DNA of 12,933 bases from Nitrospirota bacterium (GCA_015232165.1 JADGAE010000025.1:1-12933), one strand, 5' to 3'; counted from the stretch's first letter, positions 1-6,643 are shown. A program made the numbers and translations. Notes: generated by a model not told the origin, from the letters alone.

Positions 1-28
1 TGTCATTCCTGGCTTGACCAGGAATCCA
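1..28. repeat. GTCATTCC/GGAATCC hairpin repeat, copy 1
   Basis: ATTCCTGG (5-12) and CCAGGAAT (18-25) form a perfect 8-bp stem around a CTTGA loop, framed by GTC before and CCAGG after. The same GTCATTCC...GGAATCC frame recurs at 12829-12854 and, more widely spaced, at 12733-12802. It is a REP-like intergenic palindrome of a kind dispersed in many environmental bacterial genomes. Confidence 0.6.
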
Positions 29-70
29 GGAAGCGTAAAATCATAGTTACCATGAAATATAAAGAAGATA

Positions 71-217
71 GGGTGCATAAGAAAGTGGTGGGTGCCTTTG
101 GGAAAGAAAGGGGCGGCTCCGCCCCCCTTCAGAACCCCCTGCAAGGGGGCCAGCCCCCTTGACCCCTTTATATGCATTTTTATTACCACTTGTTGTCCAC
201 CAAAAATTTATGCACCC
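71..217 (+). repeat. 147-bp MITE-like element A (GGGTGCATAA ends, GC-rich core)
   Basis: The element begins with GGGTGCATAA-GAAAG-TGGTGG (71-91) and ends with the reverse complement of GGGTGCATAA-ATTTT-TGGTGG (197-217). These are 21-bp terminal inverted repeats that differ only in the central five bases. Inside is the GC-rich core typical of this window: an A-rich run, GGGGCGGCTCCGCC, then CAGAACCCCCTGCAAGGGG and CCCCCTTGACCCC. No transposase is encoded, so it would be a non-autonomous element. Its last ~63 bp are repeated in inverted orientation at 3089-3151. It lies 6 bp past the stop of the leftmost gene, where it may also act as a terminator. Confidence 0.65.
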
Positions 218-223
218 TTAGAT

Positions 224-1000
224 TCATGCAGAATGCTCCTCGCAGGGCGAAGACTGTTTGCTGTAAAAGCAACTGAAACAACTGTCACCTTTATCTGTAC
301 AATCAGTGGTTATCTTGCATAGTCCTTTAAGGAAATCACCGTGAAACAATTCTTGCAAGATTTTCATTTTCTTTTCCTTGCATTTATCTCTACGATCATC
401 CAGATAACGGAGCCGTGCGTTACTCGAACAACTTGCCAGTTTTACAATACATATAAGATTATCAGAGTCAACAGGGAAAAACAAAGGGACCGCAACTATC
501 GCATAGAAGTACTTGCCCATAGGAGTATCGCACTGTCGCTTGACAATGTTCTTGTCACTTATTGGGGAATTGGAAGAAAACATCCATGCAGGGCTTTTGC
601 ATTTAGCTGCACTTCCTGCAACAGGATTGCCATGAATAATATTATCTTCATTCTCAATATTCTTGATACTACTCTGGCAATATTTGATTACATACTGGTA
701 TCTACATAATTCTTTATCAAAGACAAGTATGTTCAACTCAAATTCATCTTGATGTTTAAATGATACAGGTCGCATTCCTTCGATAGTTTCCAAATACTTC
801 AAGATATCTGATTTTAATTTAGCCAGCAAGTCAACAATTTTTCCTATTAAATTATCGCTATCATTATCTTTATTTCTAAGATTTAGAAGCCTTTCTCGTA
901 TGTTCCTTGCTATATCCAATTTATATGGTTTTATATGATCGTAAGTTTCTTCATCAGGTAACTCCCATTCTATACCGTATGTATGCTTAATTAATACCAA
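224..1000 (-). CDS. Uncharacterised Cys-rich protein, partner of the metallophosphoesterase
   Basis: The protein has 258 residues and I do not recognise its family. The start is taken as TTG at 1000: the frame is open back to a TAG at 1046-1048 but holds no ATG, and there is no clear ribosome binding site. Initiation is therefore probably coupled to the phosphoesterase stop 32 bp upstream. The N-terminal ~75 residues are charged and helix-forming. A stretch at ~168-195 (YFYAIVAVPLFFPVDSDNLI, then CIVKLAS) resembles the core strand pair of GAF-like sensor domains, but only loosely. The last ~30 residues hold five cysteines (CKITTDC, SCFSC, PCEE), a possible metal site. AT-rich composition is shared with the phosphoesterase gene and not with genes further right. 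The stop lies 6 bp from element A, so the C-terminus could have been altered by the insertion. It is almost certainly co-transcribed with the phosphoesterase. Confidence 0.6.
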   Translation of the reverse strand: MVLIKHTYGIEWELPDEETYDHIKPYKLDIARNIRERLLNLRNKDNDSDNLIGKIVDLLAKLKSDILKYLETIEGMRPVSFKHQDEFELNILVFDKELCRYQYVIKYCQSSIKNIENEDNIIHGNPVAGSAAKCKSPAWMFSSNSPISDKNIVKRQCDTPMGKYFYAIVAVPLFFPVDSDNLICIVKLASCSSNARLRYLDDRRDKCKEKKMKILQELFHGDFLKGLCKITTDCTDKGDSCFSCFYSKQSSPCEEHSA

Positions 1001-1031
1001 GTTGCGTTCAGAAGATGAGATATCAACCTGC

Positions 1032-2986
1032 TTAGAACTTGATGGCTAAACAATATTGAATGAGCAGATTTTTATACCGTTTGATTGCAACTTGGTATAA
1101 CGTATTATCAACAAACAAGGTAGCAGTATTGGACTCCTCGGAATAATAGAACCTTCCCTTGCAATATCTTTCTTCCTCATCGTTGAGCATATATGTTTTT
1201 TCATTAATTTCTCTTTCAACAACAACCTTGGGATGTAACGGTCTGAAACCTTCGGGAAATTTTACGTGTAATAGCAAGTTTCGATAAGCTTGATTATCCG
1301 TCTTTATTAAAACGGATTCTTTAAGGTCTTCATTTTGTATATCTTCCCTATTAATTCCTCGAACGATAAGGTCCCATTTCTTTTCTTCCTTGTTAAGGGA
1401 AAACGCATTTGGTTCTGTTTGAATATATGTATATTCTATGGAGGCATCTTTAGTTAATGGAGGAGTAAATATAATATTCCATTTCTGCTTTTTATAGATG
1501 TCACGGTATTCTATAGGGTCTCCTATCGGTTCCCATTTAACCTTGCCTTTATCTTTTTTAGGAATTGTGTGTGTTCCGTATAAACGTTTATTTTTCATAT
1601 TTATTGATTCGCCCTGTATTTTAGTACATCTGTCTTTCAACGTTTTAAGCCCTTTATATTCGTTTCTTGCCCTATAATCTCCCTCCGGTGTAATTGTAAA
1701 AAAATGCGTTGCTTTTTCCGTGATTGTATCAAAGACATCCAGACTCTCTATAAATGCGTTTTGACGGGCCTCTTCGTAAGTAAAAATGTCTACGCTGCCA
1801 TGTTTGCTAACAAAGCTATTTGAGCCGATAGATTCTCGAATATCCAAGGTTACTCGGCCACTATCATAGTATCTTATAAGATTATACGACAAACTCTTCT
1901 CCGTCGGATTTACGGAAGCAACTGAGATAACTCCTATTGTTCTCCGTATTTTAAAAGAAGGCTCAACCGGAAAAGACGCCTTTGAGAAACCACTGAAATG
2001 TTTATGACCATGCAGGATAAGAATTACGTTATTTCCCAACATTCTGCGCATAAAAGTAGCGCTATCTGAAAGAATAAGAAAACTAGATTCATATGACTCT
2101 GTAATATTAACCTCTGTTTCAGAAATATAAAGCGGCATGGGATGGTGATGCAATAATGCTATCTTTTTGTACTTTAACCGTTCTTCTTTGTCAGGTATTT
2201 CCGTGCTTATATAATCATTAAATTTATTAAAATCCTCTCTCGATACGAATCCTTTTGCAAAATCATAGTCTTTATGCTCTCTGTTAGAGTTAAAGCAAGC
2301 AATAAGCATATCATGTGTTTTTAAGATAGCGGTTTCAATATTAACTTTAAAACCGTCTATCTCCTGTTCAAAAACCTTCTCAAATGTTTTAATTGCTTCT
2401 TCTTTGGCATTTCTTTCGGCAAATCTCTCATGGGATTTTTCGCTATGTTTGATGTATTCGATGATTGGTTTTATAAGTAGCTCGATCTTTTTTTTGCGAA
2501 GTTGTCTGGGAAGCTGTTTAGGAAGTAACTTGGTAATGAAATAAACAAATAGTTTAATTGTTAAATTAGGTATTACTTCAGGAACTATCTTTGAAAATAA
2601 CGGAAACACCTTTGGAAATAACTTGGAGAACAGATCGTTAAGTAGTTTTTCAATTTTTGGCTCTTCACAGAACAAACCCTGCCATCTTAAATCATGATTG
2701 CCAGGAACTACAAATACGGGGACTACAGGGTCACTGTCCTTGCGTTTTGCAGCATCTGAAAGTTTCTTCAGCCTCTGCAATATATCTTTATGGCATTCTT
2801 CGTCTATATGTTCCTTTTCAAAGATATCCCCGGTTACCACGATGACGTCAGGGTGGCATTTGTTTAAGTCGCCTTTCAAGCCACCTATAAGTGTTTCATA
2901 ACTCGATCTTTTATGTTATCTTTGGTAAAATGCAAATCAGAGATATGGGCTATCGTTACATGCCCATTTTTGTCTTCTTCACCCAT
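1032..2986 (-). pseudogene. Calcineurin-like metallophosphoesterase, interrupted by a -1 frameshift
   Basis: The gene encodes a two-metal phosphoesterase split by one missing base. The first frame starts at ATG 2986, behind an AGGAG at 2994-2998, and carries motif I (HISDLHF), but it stops at TAG 2885-2887. The remaining 615 codons run in the -1 frame and carry GDxxE (VVTGDIFE), GNHD, a His motif (LLHHHP) and GHxH (LHGHKHF). If the AAAA run at 2909-2912 (plus coordinates) had one more A, a 651-residue protein would result. It would have D17/H19, D54, N97/H98, H280-282 and H328/H330, the full metallophosphoesterase set. A helical, partly hydrophobic insertion separates GNHD from the later His motif (~residues 108-236), and an unassigned ~280-residue C-terminal region follows. 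Substrate cannot be deduced; nucleic acid, nucleotide or phosphoprotein are all possible. The break may be a real mutation, a base lost in assembly, or programmed slippage. TTG 2879 alone would give a protein lacking motif I. Confidence 0.8.
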
Positions 2987-3036
2987 ACTCTTTCTCCTAA
3001 TTTATTAATCACAGGGTATTAAAAATAAACTTTAGC

Positions 3037-3066
3037 ATCCTAACTTATATCGAAAGAAAAAGTCAA
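3037..3066 (-). promoter_or_regulatory. Sigma70-like promoter of the phosphoesterase cassette
   Basis: On the minus strand TTGACT (3061-3066) and TAGGAT (3037-3042) are separated by 18 bp. They lie ~50 bp upstream of the ATG at 2986 and just inside the inverted repeat that ends at 3089. The cassette thus carries its own promoter. Prediction by eye only. Confidence 0.45.
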
Positions 3067-3088
3067 GCATAATTTTTACTGTTTACTG

Positions 3089-3205
3089 GGGTGCATAAAT
3101 TTTTGGTGGACAACAAGTGGTAATAAAAATGCATATAAGGGGTCAAGGGGGGCGGAGGGGGTGGGGCACCCCGGCCACAAACCGCCCCCCTCTTCTCTTT
3201 TCCCC
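3089..3205 (-). repeat. MITE-like element B, truncated inverted copy of element A
   Basis: Positions 3089-3151 are the reverse complement of 154-217 except for one T/TT difference in the TTATATGC stretch and mismatches at the outer edge. The GGGTGCATAA terminus faces the phosphoesterase gene. Beyond it lies a GC-rich core with a GGGGTGGGGCACCCC-type palindrome and CCGGCCAC. The opposite GGGTGCATAA terminus expected further right is absent; the stop codon of the FG-GAP gene at 3214 follows directly. The palindromic core may serve as that gene's terminator. Confidence 0.6.
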
Positions 3206-3213
3206 TGGATTTG

Positions 3214-5424
3214 CTATGGTTTTAGTGTTACAAAGGCCCACGCCGTTTCGTTGTTGGCATCCAGTACGGTTATGACTGCCCGTACCTCGGCTGTGACGGC
3301 CTTGAGTACCGTAACCGTGAGCACGCCGTCGGCATCAATGGCCGCACTGATCAGGGCCGGATTGCTGACCTTGGTCGTGTATGGTGCCTCACCGCCATCG
3401 ACAGTAAACGTGGTGGTATCGTTAACTGCCGGCGCTGTAAGTGTCGTGTTTGCCGGTGTTACCTGCACCCTTCCCGTGCCAATGACAAACCAGTCAGGAT
3501 CATCAACTGCACCCAAAGAGGCATGACTCTTGATCGTCGCGCCGTCCATGAACCACATGTAGAGCAGACCCGTCGTGTCGTTCTGCCACAGGATGTCCAG
3601 CTTGCCATCACCGTTGTAATCGCCAACCCTGACTATATGCCAACTATCATCTGCCACGGTGGCAACAATCTTGGCATCCTTTACCGTAGTACCATCCATA
3701 AACCAGATGGCCACATCGCCGGTTCGTACGTTCTTGTAGAGGATGTCGGCCTTGCCGTCGCCGTCAAAATCGCCTACCCTTGCTATACGCCACTGTGGGT
3801 CCTTCAACGGTAGTTGCACCATTGAGGCCCTTGCCGTAGTGCCATCCATCAGCCATATGGCCAGCTTTCCAATACCCTCATGTCTGAAGATGATGTCGTC
3901 TCTGCCGTCGCCGTCAAAATCGCCCACACCGGCTACTACCCAATCCCTGCCCGGGCTACCGTCAAGTACCTTGGCATCTACAACATCAGCGCCATTCATA
4001 AGCCAGAGCGCCATCTTACCATTGCCCTTTTGCTCGTTACCATTGTTTTTGCCATGTTGGTTGTTACCATTGCCTTTTTGCCTGAAGAGCATATCGGTCT
4101 TGCCATCACCATTGAAGTCGCCTACTGCCACGAGATACCAATCCTTCTTGTGTATCTTCATGTCTGAGTTGCTGAACTTTACGGGTGCACGGCCGGCCAT
4201 CGTCAAGCCATCCATAAACCAGATGTGCAACGAACCGTCTTTGGTGTTTCTCCAGATAATGTCGGTCTTGCCGTCGCCGTCAAAGTCCCCGGCTCCGTCT
4301 ATCTGCCAACTGCGCGGCACCGTGCCGGGTGAGCCGTGGCTTGTTACGTTGTCACTGTCCATCAGCCATATGGCAACCATGCCGGTCTTTTGGTTATGCC
4401 ACAGGATATCGCTCATGCCGTCGCCATTATAGTCGTGGATCACCTTGGGCATTACGGGGCCGCTTCCCGTAAAGGTGGCTGTCACCATCTTGCCGGCGGC
4501 CATTGTTACCTTACAGTCACTGCCTGTTGAGTTATCGCTTGCCTGATCGCAGCCCGACCAGCCACCAAACGTAGAAGCGGCATCTGCCGTGGCCTTTAAG
4601 GTTACAACCGTGTCCTTGGCATAGGGGGCGACACACGTTGAACCACAACTTATACCCGTGGGGGTACTCTCTACGGTGCCCTTGCCACTGCCGGCCTTAC
4701 GCACGGTTAGCGTAATGCCTCCGGATGTTCCCTTGTTAAACTTTACCGTTACCGTCTTGTTAGCCGTGGTGTTATCCGATGATGCCGGCATAATCACCTT
4801 ACATTTGGGAAACTCATTGCCGCTGCTTGACGTATCGGTGCCCTGGTCACAGCCACTCCAGGTGCCAAAGGTTGAACCGGCAGCGGGCTGGGCAACCAAT
4901 AACACGATTGTACCCGGAGGATAGTTGGCCGAACACGTGTCGCCACAACTTATACCTGGCGGTGTGCTCATTACCATACCGGTACCGTCACCTTCCTTCT
5001 TAACGTCGAGTGTAGCGCCGGCAGAAGGTGTTCCCTTGTTGAACTTTGCCGTTACCGTTTTCTCCGATGACATCTTTACCTTGCACTGCATAACGTCATC
5101 GTCGGTGCCCGATGCTGGAGTATCGCTGTCGGAGTTACATCCGCTCCAGCCGCCAAACACTGAACCCTGACCCGGCTTGGCCATCAACATCACCACCGTA
5201 TCCTTGGCATATGAAGCCGAACACATCGAGCCACAACTTATCCCCATGGGGGAGCTCCCTACAATACCGGTGCCGTCACCGGACTTCTCCACGGTCAGCT
5301 TAATATTTACGGCTTCTTCTGCATACATCGGCGGAACCGACAACATCAAAAGAGCAAGCAACACACCAAATACTGCAAACACATACGACACTCGACTATC
5401 CATTAATCCTCTGACATAACTCAT
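3214..5424 (-). CDS. Secreted FG-GAP/VCBS repeat protein with three InlB-like Cys repeats
   Basis: This is a 736-residue secreted or cell-surface protein. The start is ATG 5424, preceded by GGAGG seven bases upstream; a longer frame reaches an ATG at 5529, but the site at 5424 has the better ribosome binding site and places a signal peptide at the N-terminus. The signal (hydrophobic ~13-30) is probably cleaved after MYA at residue 35. Residues ~41-320 hold three copies of a divergent InlB/'bacterial repeat' domain, each with ISCG..C, FG.WSGC and a C-K-V strand, whose cysteines probably pair. Residues ~330-650 hold six FG-GAP/VCBS units with D-[FY]-[DN]-G-D-G-x-x-D calcium loops, starting near residues 331, 380, 436, 502, 552 and 602, each followed by an IW[LF]MDG strand. 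An N/G/K/Q-rich insertion (449-470) interrupts the third unit. The last ~80 residues look like an Ig-type beta domain. Related proteins form calcium-stabilised propellers in adhesion or matrix binding; the ligand is unknown. It is divergent from the S24-type regulator. Confidence 0.85.
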   Translation of the reverse strand: MSYVRGLMDSRVSYVFAVFGVLLALLMLSVPPMYAEEAVNIKLTVEKSGDGTGIVGSSPMGISCGSMCSASYAKDTVVMLMAKPGQGSVFGGWSGCNSDSDTPASGTDDDVMQCKVKMSSEKTVTAKFNKGTPSAGATLDVKKEGDGTGMVMSTPPGISCGDTCSANYPPGTIVLLVAQPAAGSTFGTWSGCDQGTDTSSSGNEFPKCKVIMPASSDNTTANKTVTVKFNKGTSGGITLTVRKAGSGKGTVESTPTGISCGSTCVAPYAKDTVVTLKATADAASTFGGWSGCDQASDNSTGSDCKVTMAAGKMVTATFTGSGPVMPKVIHDYNGDGMSDILWHNQKTGMVAIWLMDSDNVTSHGSPGTVPRSWQIDGAGDFDGDGKTDIIWRNTKDGSLHIWFMDGLTMAGRAPVKFSNSDMKIHKKDWYLVAVGDFNGDGKTDMLFRQKGNGNNQHGKNNGNEQKGNGKMALWLMNGADVVDAKVLDGSPGRDWVVAGVGDFDGDGRDDIIFRHEGIGKLAIWLMDGTTARASMVQLPLKDPQWRIARVGDFDGDGKADILYKNVRTGDVAIWFMDGTTVKDAKIVATVADDSWHIVRVGDYNGDGKLDILWQNDTTGLLYMWFMDGATIKSHASLGAVDDPDWFVIGTGRVQVTPANTTLTAPAVNDTTTFTVDGGEAPYTTKVSNPALISAAIDADGVLTVTVLKAVTAEVRAVITVLDANNETAWAFVTLKP

Positions 5425-5530
5425 ACAATATCCTCCAATTCTTTTAGATACTGGTTTCTGTCTTTTTAACCCTTTCATTAACCCTTTTACCGGGGGGGCC
5501 TGCACCACCCTACTTATGATAGTCATCACG

Positions 5531-5555
5531 CTACCACATCCTGTCTACCTCCTTC
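5531..5555 (-). promoter_or_regulatory. Shine-Dalgarno plus two-codon ORF (ATG TGG TAG) in the FG-GAP leader
   Basis: On the minus strand a strong AAGGAGG is followed at normal spacing by ATG TGG TAG (5539-5531), a complete Met-Trp-stop unit. The FG-GAP start at 5424 lies ~107 bases downstream, with its own GGAGG. It could be a minimal regulatory ORF or chance. The leader between also contains a direct AAAGGGTTAA repeat. No known riboswitch class was recognised. Confidence 0.25.
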
Positions 5556-5589
5556 CCTAACCTAATTATAAAATAAATTCCATGTTTAT

Positions 5590-5595
5590 ATTATA
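5590..5595 (-). promoter_or_regulatory. Candidate -10 box for the FG-GAP gene
   Basis: TATAAT reads leftward here, within an AT-rich stretch ~165 bases upstream of the start at 5424. No good -35 is present: the expected position is a run of T. With such a weak -35 the promoter could depend on an activator bound at the dyad 5621-5636 just upstream. Confidence 0.35.
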
Positions 5596-5620
5596 TTAAA
5601 ACTATCCGCGATAAAAAAAA

Positions 5621-5636
5621 TGTCACCGTGGCGACA
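5621..5636. promoter_or_regulatory. 16-bp operator-like dyad between divergent genes
   Basis: TGTCACCGTGGCGACA is a near-perfect dyad (TGTC-R-CC..GG-Y-GACA) extended on both sides by AAA/TTT. This is the size and symmetry of sites bound by CI/LexA-like HTH-S24 dimers, and it lies between the regulator gene and the FG-GAP gene. It sits upstream of the leftward TATAAT. A hairpin/terminator reading is possible from the flanking T-run, but nothing transcribed into this divergent gap would need one. Confidence 0.45.
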
Positions 5637-5718
5637 TTTTTAAATGTTTTTTTGAGTGTTGCAATAATTTATTTTAATAAATCTGTATGAATACTTTAAT
5701 TTCTAATATCGTGTGTAT

Positions 5719-5724
5719 TATAAT
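5719..5724 (+). promoter_or_regulatory. Candidate -10 box immediately ahead of the S24-type regulator
   Basis: A perfect TATAAT ends 7 bases before ATG 5732, which would give a leaderless transcript. No Shine-Dalgarno is visible ahead of either ATG 5732 or ATG 5687. An alternative promoter, TTGAGT (5652-5657) and TAATAA (5675-5680) with a 17-bp spacer, would start near 5687, again at or just before an ATG. Confidence 0.35.
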
Positions 5725-5731
5725 AACTGTT

Positions 5732-6361
5732 ATGAATTCAGTAATAGATGAAAGAGTACGTAGCAAGATAGTACGGATATTGGAACAGCGCGGCATAAAG
5801 CAGAGAGAGCTTGCCGAGATGATCGGGGTTATGCCCCAAAATCTTAATGCCTACATGACGGGTAAGCGGGGGTTCGGCAAGAAGAATATCGCTCGGATCG
5901 CCAAAGCACTAAACATACCTGAGGAGTCTTTCTACTCGGACCCCACGGCAAATCGCTCAAGGTTAAAGAAGGCAAGAAAGGTGCCCCTTCTGTCCTGGGC
6001 CAATGCCGGAGTGTGGCACGAGTCGGTTGACATCTTCCAGGATGGTTATGCCCAGGAGTGGCTGGCATATGACACCACCGACCCGCATGCCTTTGCACTG
6101 CAAATTGTGGATAACGCAATGGAACCGGAGTTTCGACCGGGCGATGTCGTGATCGTCTCACCATCGGTGGCTTCGGTTACCGGCGACTTCGTACTGGCCA
6201 AAAACGGAAACAACGTGGTTATAAGGAGGTTAAAGTCCCTTGAATTGGCCGTACTGCTAAAGCCAATGAATTCCGACTACGATGACATCCACATCGCAAG
6301 CAAGGACAAAAAGCTGCTGCGCATTGTCGGTAAAATTGTCGCCAAGCTTGTAAGATACTAA
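5732..6361 (+). CDS. CI-like HTH-XRE regulator with catalytically dead S24 domain
   Basis: The 209-residue DNA-binding regulator has an N-terminal XRE helix-turn-helix (~residues 8-62, IKQRELAEMIGVMPQNLNAY) and a C-terminal S24/LexA-type domain (~84-209). Start ATG 5732 was preferred because the 15 residues added by ATG 5687 (MNTLISNIVCIIITV) are hydrophobic and precede the normal start of the fold. The self-cleavage region PLLSWANAG keeps the Ala-Gly bond (92-93). The nucleophile motif, normally DSMEP, reads NAMEP, so Ser is replaced by Ala129. The usual catalytic Lys (VKRL) reads IRRL, so Lys is replaced by Arg165. The protein should therefore bind DNA and dimerise but not undergo RecA-stimulated autoproteolysis. 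It is divergent from the FG-GAP gene, with a dyad between. It may be a domesticated prophage-type repressor or an environmental regulator. No phage genes are nearby. Confidence 0.85.
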   Translation: MNSVIDERVRSKIVRILEQRGIKQRELAEMIGVMPQNLNAYMTGKRGFGKKNIARIAKALNIPEESFYSDPTANRSRLKKARKVPLLSWANAGVWHESVDIFQDGYAQEWLAYDTTDPHAFALQIVDNAMEPEFRPGDVVIVSPSVASVTGDFVLAKNGNNVVIRRLKSLELAVLLKPMNSDYDDIHIASKDKKLLRIVGKIVAKLVRY

Positions 6362-6402
6362 ACTATCTGCTAAAACAACCACACAACGTAACGTAATTGT
6401 GT
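6362..6402. other. Start of a 647-bp gene-free interval (6362-7008)
   Basis: No credible ORF exists between the S24-type regulator and the receiver gene. The interval holds the long inverted repeat at 6403-6519, a G-rich stretch at 6520-6600, a small hairpin at 6604-6643, a dyad TCTCACA (6662-6668)/TGTGAGA (6699-6705), the MITE-like element at 6756-6927 and the receiver-gene promoter at 6947-6976. Confidence 0.5.
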
Positions 6403-6519
6403 ACAGTGTATGACGATGTGTGTATGAACTATATACAAAGAAAGTGTTTCTTTTTTTCTCTTTCTTTGTATTAATTATATTAATTATTTAATAGTTCATC
6501 CACATCGTTTACAGACTGT
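6403..6519. repeat. ~117-bp AT-rich long inverted repeat
   Basis: Nested matching arms fold the whole segment: ACAGT (6403-6407)/ACTGT (6515-6519), ACGATGTG (6413-6420)/CACATCGT (6501-6508), TGAACTAT (6425-6432)/ATAGTTCA (6491-6498), and the perfect 12-bp ATACAAAGAAAG (6433-6444)/CTTTCTTTGTAT (6460-6471). It has no GC-rich core and is unrelated in sequence to the other repeats. It could be a small MITE, a structured RNA or the terminator of the regulator gene; the pyrimidine-rich loop and following A/T tract do not decide. Confidence 0.55.
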
Positions 6520-6603
6520 TTCCCCGGGTGGTGTCCATGGTGGGGGGCGAGTGAGGTGTGTCGTGTGTAGCGGGTGTTTGTAGCGCGTTTCCCTGTTATG
6601 CAA

Positions 6604-6643
6604 AAACTACCACGCAAGCCGGTTCTTGCTTTGTGAAACTACC
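6604..6643 (+). other. Hairpin bracketed by direct AAACTACC repeats
   Basis: AAACTACC occurs at 6604-6611 and 6636-6643. Between them GCAAG (6614-6618) pairs with CTTGC (6625-6629), and CAC (6611-6613) with GTG (6633-6635). I do not recognise a riboswitch or ncRNA class. Confidence 0.2.

Noticed and set aside
341..709. Plus-strand frame opposite the Cys-rich gene
   Set aside because: No ribosome binding site or recognisable protein; the AT-rich minus frame is longer and in operon with the phosphoesterase.
3743..4432. Long plus-strand reading frame opposite the FG-GAP gene
   Set aside because: It is the antisense of repeated DxDGDG codons, Pro/Ser-rich with no start context; the minus frame has a signal peptide, domains and ribosome binding site.
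5425..5529. ATG 5529 as the FG-GAP protein start
   Set aside because: The nearest Shine-Dalgarno is 21 bases away and serves another ATG; ATG 5424 has GGAGG at proper spacing and exposes a normal signal peptide.
5425..5620. c-di-GMP riboswitch in the FG-GAP leader
   Set aside because: Considered because of the GGDEF gene, but the conserved GEMM helices and loop motifs could not be found.
3214..6361. Diversity-generating retroelement or prophage remnant around the S24-type regulator and FG-GAP gene
   Set aside because: No reverse transcriptase, template/variable repeat pair, integrase or phage structural gene is present.
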